Virus record (IMG/VR): IMGVR_UViG_3300027762_000011
Coordinates: 1 to 60,420 of that record
Direction: 5' to 3' (one strand)
Length of the DNA: 60,420 nt
DNA from: a virus
Of this stretch, positions 7,109 to 15,500 are shown one piece after another. Position 1 is the stretch's first letter. Every line of letters starts with the position of its first letter. Both the position numbers and the translations under genes were made by a program. A model generated the notes under the pieces. It had not been told where the DNA came from. It saw only the letters and a program-made list of their open reading frames with translations, and did no database searches.

Positions 7109-8335
7109 TCAACGACGAATGGTGCTGAAGGCAACATCACCTTTTACGAAGATGGTGTCAACCACGTTCTGCACAGCATTTGCGGTGTTCGTGGATGCCT
7201 TGTCAAAGGTGGGGCAGATCACCAGACCATAGGATTTAGTATATGCCTCCAGATTGCCCGCCTGGAGCGCCCCAGAGCGGATCCCAGCAGTATCCTGGGG
7301 GTGTAGGCGCAGAGTACGCCCAACCGTTTGTCCGATGCCCACAACATCCATAGAGCGCATGAATACAACTGCCTCCAGGGCAGAGATGTTGATGCCTTCC
7401 GCAAGAATGCTGTGGTGCAGAACCACAAACTTCTTATCGGCATCCTTGCCCCACTGGTTGAGAGTGTCAAAGAACACCTCACGGTTCACGATCTTACCAT
7501 CAATAAAGGCACCGTGCTTAGAGGTAATGTGCATCACAGAGTAACCCTGTTCTGCCAGTTGATCTGCAAAATCAGTTTCAGAAAGCAAACCCACGATGTG
7601 CTTGGTTGCCTTGGCACAGATCAGGATCTTATTCACAGGATGATCTGCAATCGTTTGTAGAAGATACTCACAATCACGTTGAGCAATATCCTCACCCTTG
7701 ATGGAGAGGCGCATCTCCTTCATCATAACCTTGGGAGGAATGATGTAACCACCCTGCACAAGATCGGGAGCAGGAACCTTGGCGATGATCTGTCCATAAA
7801 CGTCAACATCGTTCATGCCAGGTTTGCCAACCACAGAAGAATACTTGGGAGTTGCAGTAAAGAAGTAGCAACGCTTTGCTTCGGAAGCAAAGTATTCTGT
7901 GGCAGGAAAGAAATTACGCTTGACTGAATTGTGTGCTTCGTCAAAGTAAATCGTGTCCACGGCAATACCTGCACGTTGCAGTTGCTGCAGAGAGTTGTAA
8001 GTAGTAAAGATCAGTTTGTGACCTTCCACTTGCTCACACCAGGCACGGATAACGTTAGGGCGAGTGCTGCTGAAGTGGTGAGTTTCACCCGTGTGAACGT
8101 GCATCACATGAGCATTGGTGATGAACTCAAGGTACTCCGAAGACAGTTGCTCTGCCAAGAGGATGCGGGGTGCCACCACTACGATAGTTTGAGGAGTCTC
8201 TTTGAGAAACTCCTGAATGGCATCAAAAATACCAACGTTGGTTTTACCACCGCCAGTAGGGAAAACACAGATGCCCTTGGCAACCTGCCGAAGAGCATCA
8301 AGGGCAATTTGTTGATGGGGGCGAAGTTGGAACAA
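7109..8335 (-). CDS. superfamily 2 DEAH-box helicase
   Basis: A 408-aa SF2 motor. Q-motif-like residues (LRPHQ) lie at 4-8, Walker A PTGGGKT at 26-32, DEAH at 132-135, motif III TATP at 160-163, and motif VI QTVGRTLR at 336-343 with the arginine fingers. It is the ResIII/UvsW type but shorter than T4 UvsW and lacks an extra DNA-binding domain, so I do not call it UvsW. Its GC content and codon choice look clearly higher than the flanking genes, suggesting separate acquisition. It has its own extended -10 promoter and follows a ParB-like gene and a split methyltransferase, hinting at a DNA-processing or defence/anti-defence job. Confidence 0.88.
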   Translation of the reverse strand: MFQLRPHQQIALDALRQVAKGICVFPTGGGKTNVGIFDAIQEFLKETPQTIVVVAPRILLAEQLSSEYLEFITNAHVMHVHTGETHHFSSTRPNVIRAWCEQVEGHKLIFTTYNSLQQLQRAGIAVDTIYFDEAHNSVKRNFFPATEYFASEAKRCYFFTATPKYSSVVGKPGMNDVDVYGQIIAKVPAPDLVQGGYIIPPKVMMKEMRLSIKGEDIAQRDCEYLLQTIADHPVNKILICAKATKHIVGLLSETDFADQLAEQGYSVMHITSKHGAFIDGKIVNREVFFDTLNQWGKDADKKFVVLHHSILAEGINISALEAVVFMRSMDVVGIGQTVGRTLRLHPQDTAGIRSGALQAGNLEAYTKSYGLVICPTFDKASTNTANAVQNVVDTIFVKGDVAFSTIRR

Positions 8336-8357
8336 GATCTCCGTTGCGTATGGGACT

Positions 8358-8363
8358 ATTATA
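8358..8363 (-). promoter_or_regulatory. extended -10 promoter for the helicase
   Basis: The minus strand reads TGCTATAAT (TGn-TATAAT), an extended -10 element 22 bases before the helicase ATG. There is no clear -35 box. It lies just after the hairpin that ends the ParB-like gene. Confidence 0.55.
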
Positions 8364-8370
8364 GCAGAAA

Positions 8371-8390
8371 GGGGTCCCAGTAAGGACCCC
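8371..8390 (-). terminator. hairpin terminator after the ParB-like gene
   Basis: GGGGTCC and GGACCCC form a perfect 7-bp GC-rich stem with a 6-base loop, 23 bases past the stop of the ParB-like gene. On the minus strand it is followed by CTTTCT, a weak T-tract, so termination may be partial. Confidence 0.55.
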
Positions 8391-8412
8391 CTGTGCCAGT
8401 TATGAAATTGGA

Positions 8413-9471
8413 TCAGACAAGAGAGATCAGATCGTTCCGATCAAGATCCACAAGATGCGGCAAACGATATCCATAGGTCAAATATGAACGAATACGTGCC
8501 GATTCACTTTTTCCAAGAACTTTGCCGATGTTCTCAATGTGCTCTTCAATCTCATCAATACGCTCTTTGATGAGATGAATAACTCCAAGTTCATCTTCGA
8601 CGTTGTTGGTATTCACATAGAAGTGAACCACAGTTGAGATTCCATTGGCGGCATCTTCAAAAAACTGTGGGAAGAAATCACGATAAACGTGAACTGGACC
8701 CATGGCACTTACCAAACGATCAACAGAAGAACCCCGCACATCTGCAGTTGTACTCTGAATTTTAATACCTTTCTTTGCAAAATAGCGAATGCCTTCTGCA
8801 CGGGTAAAATTAGAAAGGAAAGTTTTCTTTTCCGTTGCGTTGAAAATGGCATCAATCAAACGATTTTGAGTATCAGGAGTTTCAAAATCGGCATATTCCT
8901 GAACCCATTCACGAACTTCATCTTTCGTAACTCGGTCATCTCCTTCCTGACGATTGGCATTTTGCTCAATTACCCAAATAATACCTCGTGCCTTATAATC
9001 TGCAAATTGCGAAGGAGATCCATCGGGTCGTGGTTGAAGCTTCAAACCAACTTCATTGATCACATCATTCTTGGTAAATCCTTGTTTTGGACTCACTTTC
9101 AGAACAGGGACATATGCAATCTCGTGATCTTGCAACCAACGCAGTCGATGATTACCATTTACTGGACTGTCATCATCACTGAATACAAAAGGAGGAAGTT
9201 TGTTGATGTTCCATCCAGGAGTAAGATTTCGGTCAACAATGTCATAAACTTCTTCATCGTTGCCATGAAAACGTCCAGCATTCGCCATACCAAGTTTGCG
9301 AACAACATCAACGGCAACAACATCAGAACAATCAACTACACAAGTTTTATACTCTAAAGTTTTAATTTGCTCGGAATACATTTCACGAAGGTCATAAATA
9401 ACCTTCGTTTTTTTAAAATCATCCCAAGAAATAACATCGTTAGGAATTACAATATCATAAAAAAGAGTCAT
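8413..9471 (-). CDS. ParB/Srx-like nuclease-fold protein
   Basis: A 352-aa protein with a ParB N-terminal-like core. The signature GNHRLRWL at residues 106-113 corresponds to the G-x-HR-x(4) loop that binds a nucleotide (CTP or ATP) in ParB/Srx proteins. A long charged C-terminal half follows, with helical Glu/Lys/Arg segments (about 300-340) that could form a coiled coil. No DNA-partition partner (ParA) is adjacent. It sits between a split DNA methyltransferase and a helicase, so a DNA-modification or nuclease role fits better than plasmid partition. It has its own strong promoter at 9535-9563. Confidence 0.75.
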   Translation of the reverse strand: MTLFYDIVIPNDVISWDDFKKTKVIYDLREMYSEQIKTLEYKTCVVDCSDVVAVDVVRKLGMANAGRFHGNDEEVYDIVDRNLTPGWNINKLPPFVFSDDDSPVNGNHRLRWLQDHEIAYVPVLKVSPKQGFTKNDVINEVGLKLQPRPDGSPSQFADYKARGIIWVIEQNANRQEGDDRVTKDEVREWVQEYADFETPDTQNRLIDAIFNATEKKTFLSNFTRAEGIRYFAKKGIKIQSTTADVRGSSVDRLVSAMGPVHVYRDFFPQFFEDAANGISTVVHFYVNTNNVEDELGVIHLIKERIDEIEEHIENIGKVLGKSESARIRSYLTYGYRLPHLVDLDRNDLISLV

Positions 9472-9480
9472 TTTTTAATC

Positions 9481-9491
9481 TGCCAGAGGCA
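9481..9491. promoter_or_regulatory. short palindrome in the ParB-like leader
   Basis: TGCC-AGA-GGCA is an interrupted palindrome 10 bases upstream of the ParB-like ATG, inside the mRNA leader. It could be an operator or a small hairpin. Position is the only support. Confidence 0.25.
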
Positions 9492-9534
9492 TAAACAACA
9501 AGTGGTTATTAGCGATCCGCTCAACCACGAAAGC

Positions 9535-9563
9535 AATATACGATGAGTCAACCGCCCTGTCAA
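9535..9563 (-). promoter_or_regulatory. sigma70-like promoter for the ParB-like gene
   Basis: TTGACA (9558-9563), exactly 17 bases, then TATATT (9535-9540) on the minus strand. The predicted start near 9528 gives a leader of about 57 bases before the ParB-like ATG at 9471. Confidence 0.75.
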
Positions 9564-9575
9564 CCCCCTGTCCCA

Positions 9576-9977
9576 TTAGAAAAACTTTTCAATACCGATA
9601 AGTTGTCCAAATGAGTAGTCATACTCCAAAGCATCGGCACAAACATAATGAGGATGATCTGTTGATACACCTAGACGCTCACAAAGCTCCTTATGATTAT
9701 CTTCCATCATTTCTACTGCATAGAGCATATGATTTAGAACGTGCTTTTCATCATGATATTGACACAAACGTTTTTTCAATCCCACTAGAAAATTCCCAGA
9801 TCCTGCAGAATTATCAATAAACGTGCTTGTAGGATCTTGAAGTAATTCCAAAGGAATTTCATCAATCATGCTTTCTACGAGTTCTTGTGGAGTAAAGACT
9901 TCTTGGGTCTCTTTAATTCTTTCATCGGATCTTTCAATACTTGATCCAACTTCTAGATTATGCTTGTTCTTTTTCAT
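9576..9977 (-). CDS. N6-adenine DNA methyltransferase, AdoMet-binding half
   Basis: A 133-aa protein holding motif X (FTP at residues 28-30), motif I (NSAGSGNF at 56-63, the AdoMet loop), motif II (acidic, near 87-92) and a motif III-like Asp near 115. It has no catalytic (N/D)PPY motif. That is found in the gene immediately upstream, whose last 20 bases overlap this one in another frame. The two products together hold a full catalytic core in permuted order (IV first, then X and I). Translational coupling or a +1 shift could link them. Alone it should be inactive. Confidence 0.75.
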   Translation of the reverse strand: MKKNKHNLEVGSSIERSDERIKETQEVFTPQELVESMIDEIPLELLQDPTSTFIDNSAGSGNFLVGLKKRLCQYHDEKHVLNHMLYAVEMMEDNHKELCERLGVSTDHPHYVCADALEYDYSFGQLIGIEKFF

Positions 9978-10539
9978 TTAAACATTTAATATAAGTTGAA
10001 ATTAGATCATTCTTTCCAAAGTGATATCTTCCATTACATTGAGTTGCTGCTTCTCTAAATTTATCAGCAAACTCTACCATATTTTTTACTACGTTAGGAT
10101 CTCGTACTTTTAAAAAATGATGTCCCTTTGCATAATGTGTAAAGTTTTCTGTTTTAACTCTACCGCTGGGTCCACAACCATACTCACCAACAAAAACATC
10201 TGCTTCAAATCTTCTATCATATGGAAGAAACTCAAAATCTGGATGTTCTCTCATCATAGGAATCTCACCTACACCTATTTGAAATCTAGATGTATTTTTA
10301 ACTTCCCAGTATTGTTTGACAGCACTAATACCACCAGGAAATGTAGATGCATCAAGATCTTGATCTACCACACAGTGAAGATGACCTTTAATCTTATTTA
10401 AAGAAGAAGGTTTGCGTACTGAAGTTGGTAACACAAACCTTATATCATCTGTAATCTCTGCGGTCTTATTCAGGAATTTTATAGCAAGATTACCTCCAAC
10501 ACCATATGGAGGATTACCAATAGCTAAGCTAAATCTCAT
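9958..10539 (-). CDS. N6-adenine DNA methyltransferase, catalytic (NPPY) half
   Basis: A 193-aa protein starting almost directly with catalytic motif IV, NPPY at residues 9-12, the loop that flips and methylates adenine. The rest resembles the post-motif-IV part of gamma-type Eco57I/N6 methylases, perhaps including a target-recognition segment. No AdoMet-binding FxGxG is present. That motif is in the following gene, which starts 20 bases before this stop. A strong promoter (10566-10594) lies 27 bases upstream. It is likely one subunit of a split enzyme. The alternative is a broken or frameshifted single gene. Confidence 0.75.
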   Translation of the reverse strand: MRFSLAIGNPPYGVGGNLAIKFLNKTAEITDDIRFVLPTSVRKPSSLNKIKGHLHCVVDQDLDASTFPGGISAVKQYWEVKNTSRFQIGVGEIPMMREHPDFEFLPYDRRFEADVFVGEYGCGPSGRVKTENFTHYAKGHHFLKVRDPNVVKNMVEFADKFREAATQCNGRYHFGKNDLISTYIKCLNEKEQA

Positions 10540-10565
10540 AACTTATCTTCAACCCTAACAAAGGT

Positions 10566-10594
10566 ATTCTAGTGGGATTTAGGGATTATGTCAA
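10566..10594 (-). promoter_or_regulatory. sigma70-like promoter for the split methyltransferase
   Basis: TTGACA (10589-10594), 17 bases, TAGAAT (10566-10571) on the minus strand. The TGA within TTGACA is the stop codon of the upstream fibre gene (10591-10593). It gives the cassette transcription independent of the late tail genes. Confidence 0.75.
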
Positions 10595-12537
10595 GGAGTG
10601 AGAGTTAATGTAACGGAACCAACACCAGGTACATTAAGAATAAGATTTAATCCAGATACTGTTATTTGTACCGGAGATTGACCTATTACGCTAGTAAATC
10701 CACCAGTAGAGGTAACTATTCCAGATGTATTGAGTGATGTGGTACCAGAAATTTCTCCACTTGTGATATTAAAACCACTTATATTAGATAAAGTTGATCC
10801 ATCACCATCAAATCTAGTTGCGGTTATAATACCTGAGGTATTAATATTTTGAGATCCGGAAAGATGTCCAGAAGAAATATTCGAAGCATTTAAATTAGTT
10901 AATGTTGATCCGTTGCCAGAAAATCTAGTTGCGGTTATAATACCTGAGGTATTAATATTTTGAGATCCTTCAATAGATCCTGAAGAGATGTTAAATGGAT
11001 TTAAATTAGTTATTGTTGATCCATCACCAGCAAATCTAGTTGCGGTTATAACTCCAGTTATATTAATATTTCTTGTCCCAGAAATAGTTCCAGAAGAAAG
11101 ATTAGATACATTTAAATTAGTTATTGTTGATCCATCACCAGCAAATCTAGTTGCGGTAACAACACCCGCAGTATATACATCTCCTCTGGAACTTATTCCT
11201 ATGCCACCTCCCGTATAAATTGGTTCCCTACCAATTTGAAATATGTACGTTGGAAGGTTTGTATTAATCCCAACTCTACCATTAAATATTGAATTATTAG
11301 TTACAGTAAGTGTTGATGGTGAAATTCCGCCAGATAAGTAAATATTTCCACCAACATAGGAATCTCCAGTTACTGTTGATGTGCCAACGACATGAAATTT
11401 ATTTGATGGATTTGTTATTCCAAGACCCAAATTTCCAGTATAAGTCAAAGACATTAAATTATTTAATGATTGACCATATATCCAATTAAAAGACCCAGTA
11501 TTTATTCCAGTATTGCCAAAATGAAGATAATAATTCACATTTCCAGTAGAATTATTAATTAAATCAATAGAAGTTTGTGTGCTTTGTGGATAAGAATTGT
11601 CAGTATTGCCGTACTGTAAAACACCATTATTTCCAGATAATGTAACACTTCTTCCAAAAATTAATCGTGACGGATTAGATCCATCACTTGTCAATTGAAT
11701 TCTTGTATCGCCATTTTTTCTTAAATGTAAGTCGGAAGATGGATTTGTTGTTCCAATACCAATTCTTTGTGCTGAGTATAAAAGAGAAGTAACTGTGGAA
11801 ATTGATACGTTTGCAAATGAACTATCAATAGAATTAATAGTTATATTTGAAGTTTGAGTAATTGAATTGGCAGTATTTGCTATTCCTGTTAAATTTCCAA
11901 CAAATGTTGGTGCAGTTATTGTTCCTGATAAATTAATACTTGAGGGTAATCTGGAATTATTTAAAGTCCCCGAAGATATGTTAGATGCGTTTATTAACGT
12001 TAAATCAGAACCAAAACCTACGAAACTTCTTGCGGTGATAATTCCAGTTGGAGTTACAATATTACCTCTTCTATCAAATCCAACTCCATTAGTAAATGCA
12101 AAAACGTTATTATTTCCACCTACTTGAAATGCAAATCTAGGATCATTTGTTGCAACACCAACATTACCTTGAGAATAGATGCTAGTAAATCCTAATCCAA
12201 CATCAGTGTCCAACCATTGTGAAGTTGGTAAATTAAGAAGTTTCCCACCATCACCGTAATAAGTTACAACACCTGAAGATGCGGTTATAATGCCAGATGT
12301 AATTGATGTTATTCCTACATTCAATCTTTGAAATGATCCTGATTGATTTACCAAACTAGATCCAGAAAGACTGCCAACAGTAAGATTTCCAGAGATAATG
12401 GCATTACCTCTAACATCCAAAAATTCGGTTGGAACAGATGTGCCTATTCCAACCAACCCATTAGGATTTACTATAAAGTTATCATCATCTACCTGAACAC
12501 CATTTTTAAAATTAAATGACCTTCTATAACTTGCCAT
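10591..12537 (-). CDS. tail fibre-like protein with internal repeats
   Basis: A 648-aa virion-type protein. The N-terminal 60 residues look like the virion-attachment segment of cyanophage fibres (LVGIGTSVPTEFLDV-type). Repeated G-[IV]-GT-x-x-P units follow, and four copies of an approximately 40-residue unit containing ITATRF-x-GDGST lie around residues 450-590. Such beta-strand repeats build trimeric fibre shafts. No receptor-binding or chaperone domain is visible at the C-terminus. It is the last gene of the fibre block before the accessory cassette. Confidence 0.75.
   Translation of the reverse strand: MASYRRSFNFKNGVQVDDDNFIVNPNGLVGIGTSVPTEFLDVRGNAIISGNLTVGSLSGSSLVNQSGSFQRLNVGITSITSGIITASSGVVTYYGDGGKLLNLPTSQWLDTDVGLGFTSIYSQGNVGVATNDPRFAFQVGGNNNVFAFTNGVGFDRRGNIVTPTGIITARSFVGFGSDLTLINASNISSGTLNNSRLPSSINLSGTITAPTFVGNLTGIANTANSITQTSNITINSIDSSFANVSISTVTSLLYSAQRIGIGTTNPSSDLHLRKNGDTRIQLTSDGSNPSRLIFGRSVTLSGNNGVLQYGNTDNSYPQSTQTSIDLINNSTGNVNYYLHFGNTGINTGSFNWIYGQSLNNLMSLTYTGNLGLGITNPSNKFHVVGTSTVTGDSYVGGNIYLSGGISPSTLTVTNNSIFNGRVGINTNLPTYIFQIGREPIYTGGGIGISSRGDVYTAGVVTATRFAGDGSTITNLNVSNLSSGTISGTRNINITGVITATRFAGDGSTITNLNPFNISSGSIEGSQNINTSGIITATRFSGNGSTLTNLNASNISSGHLSGSQNINTSGIITATRFDGDGSTLSNISGFNITSGEISGTTSLNTSGIVTSTGGFTSVIGQSPVQITVSGLNLILNVPGVGSVTLTLTP
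10770..11165 (-). repeat. in-gene tandem repeats of about 120 bp
   Basis: Four imperfect copies of an approximately 40-codon unit, each containing the same ggttataat/acctgaggt-type and gatccatcacc-type words. They encode the ITATRF repeats of the 648-aa fibre. Near-identical DNA suggests length change by recombination. Confidence 0.6.
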
Positions 12538-12573
12538 CTTAAAATGATTTTATAGTTATTTATTTTATAAAGA

Positions 12574-15500
12574 TTATACTAATCTCATAATGTAGAATAA
12601 TGCAAAATATGGAGGTAAATTAAGGTTATCTCCAGAAACTCCTGTAGCATCAACATTGTGGCTATGACCACCAACTCCAGTAACAGAACCACCATGTCCG
12701 TGAGCACCACCAGAAACACTAACACTATGTGAATGTGAACCACTATCAGGTATAGTTACTGGATGGCTATGTGGTGCATTATCCGCATTGACAGTTAATG
12801 GGTGAGCATGAGATCCATTACTATTTGTTCTATCCCCATTAGCACCTCGGTTATTACTAGAATCACCAGGTTGTGATGGACCATCACCGGTATTAGTTCT
12901 AGTATATCCGTGATCATGTCCCCCAGCACTATTAGCAGTTCCTCCATGAGAGTGTGGAGCATTAGAAGCATTTGCTGTTCCACTATGAGAATGAGATCCT
13001 CCACTAGCACTACCACTTAAAGATAGTGAAGGACTTTCGTTAATAGTAACACCATGAACGTGTCCTCCATCACCACTTAATGTATGGAAGTGATCAATTA
13101 CTACAGAATTCTTAGATCCACCAGATCTCTTTAATGTTCCTTCTACGTTTGATCCACCATTACCACTTGATGCTATAACAAATTGATTTGTTAAATTAGG
13201 AATTTTAAATGTAGTTGTTGCTCCAGGTAAATCAGTAACTCCTGCCTGATATGCAGTTCCACCATAAGTATTTGAAATAACAGCGTGTAGTGTTCTGTAA
13301 GTATAGGTATTTAAATCTTGTCCATTGCATATACCCCACTGAGTAATACCAGGAGAAGATGGTAAATTATCAGTTGTTCCCGCCCATATTACAATACTTC
13401 CAATTGGAGTAACATTTGGAACAGCAAGATAATTTGCAGTTAAAGTTCCACTATCTGGTCCAGGTACGACACCATTTCCAGTAAGTGTTAAGTTACCAGC
13501 AAGAGTTGTTGTGGTGTTAATTGCAACATTACTACCAACTACAGAATTTAAAACTAAATTTCCAGAAGATGTATCAATTGTCTGATCATTTGTGACTCCT
13601 ATTCTAATATTACCGACATAAGCATCACTAAATGGTAAAGAGGATGTTCCAATATATGCTCCTTTTGAATCGTCTGGAACAATTCCAACTCCAGCAGTAA
13701 TTAAGTTATTGCCAGTGATGTTACCGTTTACGTTTAGATTTCTATTGATGCCGACTCCACCAGAAACAACAATTGCACCAGTAGCAGATGATGTAGATTG
13801 TGTTTTATTAGTAACTCTTAATCTTCCGGAAATAGTCAGATCAGTATTAAAAGTAACCGCACCATTAAAGGTAACTGGTCCATCAAATTGAGATAAAATA
13901 GTTCCAGAGTTTCCACCTTCCACAAGAAGTCTCTCTTTTACAATAACTTCATCATAAACAACACTCAATCTTGAAGGATCTTGCCCAGTGATTGTTGGAA
14001 CGGGAATATCAAATGTTGTTTGTTGACCACTAGATGCCGAATATTTTGTATTACCAATAAAGAAATCACCATCACTATTCATTCCAGTGTAAATTACACT
14101 TCCACCAGAAGTTTCTTGGGATTGAGCAAGAAAATCTTCTCTTTCAGTTATGGTTTTAACTTGTAACTGTGGTAAACCTGTTGAGTAGTTACCTGGTCCA
14201 TATCCAAGGTATTCAAATGTATGTCCAGAAGCACGAAGAATAGATGGTCTGCGGAACTCAATAGGAATTAATTTAATTTTACGAATTAAAGAACCATTAG
14301 AATGATTTTCTTTGAGAGTTCCCATAGCACCACGAATTACCGTGATTTGATTATTACTTGCACCACTTAATGTGCTGGAAGTAATTCTCATAATTTCATT
14401 ATCAATTTGAATATAAGATCCGAGTGGGAATCTTCTTGTTGTAGCAATACCAACATTAATCAATCTGACAGGAAATGATGCATCACTTTCAATATTTGCT
14501 AGCAATTCCATGCACTCATTGTCATAGAAGAAAGATCCTCTAGTTGCAAGGTTTTCTCCAGTATCATCCGCAATACCTTCGTTTGAAGATAATGAATGTT
14601 TCAAAATACGTCTTGGAGTTAATCCAAATCCAGATGTCTTAGCAGTAAATTGAGTAATAGAAGGTGCAGCTATAACAAGGTAGTCGCCTAAATTATTATT
14701 GCTAGAATCAATAACTCTAAATTGATTTCCAGAAATTAAACCATGTCTTGAAAAACAATTGAATGTTGTTATACCAGATGTAGAGTCATGTGATATTGAA
14801 GAAACATCAATAGGAATATTGCTGTTAATGAAGTATTGACCAACAACAGGGACAACATCAGATGCTGTTTTTGCAATGGAAATTTGATTTTTTGCAGGTA
14901 AACTTGTAATTCTATAAAATCCGTCAGTAACTGTTCCGATACCTGTTAGTTGTATGGTATTTCCAACTGCAGTAGAAATACCAGATGTTGCTATGGTATA
15001 TGATGCACTTGGAGCACCACCAATAACTCCACTATCAAAGAATAAAGTCTCTGCATTATTATATCCAGATCCACCAGAAATAATTTCTGCAGAAGTTACA
15101 TTTCCTCCAGCACCAACAACTACTCTTGCTGTGGCACCATCCCAAGTTGTTAAGAAACTATCATTATACAATTTGACGTTAAAATATGTTCCGGCAGTAT
15201 GACCAGAACCACCACTTAATGTTCCGGTAACAACACCACCCAAACCATGTTCCCTATCAAATGTAATTGTTGCTGATGTTGCACTTGATGTAACATTAGT
15301 TACTTGAGGAGAAATTCCAAATCCAGTGTAAAATTTATCAATAGTTTCTCTTGTTATACTCTTTTTAAGGTCATTTGTTACAACATCACCTAATGGACTT
15401 CTTTTTGCAAAAGATTCCGCTGCCGGTGGATTATCATTTTTATTATCTCTATCAAGTTGAGGATACAAATCAACAATGTTTTGGGTATATGCAAGATCTG

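Noticed and set aside
7328-7660. Plus-strand frames across the helicase and cassette (7328-8383)
   Set aside because: They lie opposite a protein with full helicase motifs; no ribosome sites and no known domains.
7109-8335. Calling the helicase UvsW
   Set aside because: It is about 100 residues shorter than T4 UvsW and lacks the extra N-terminal domain; only general SF2 motifs are shared.
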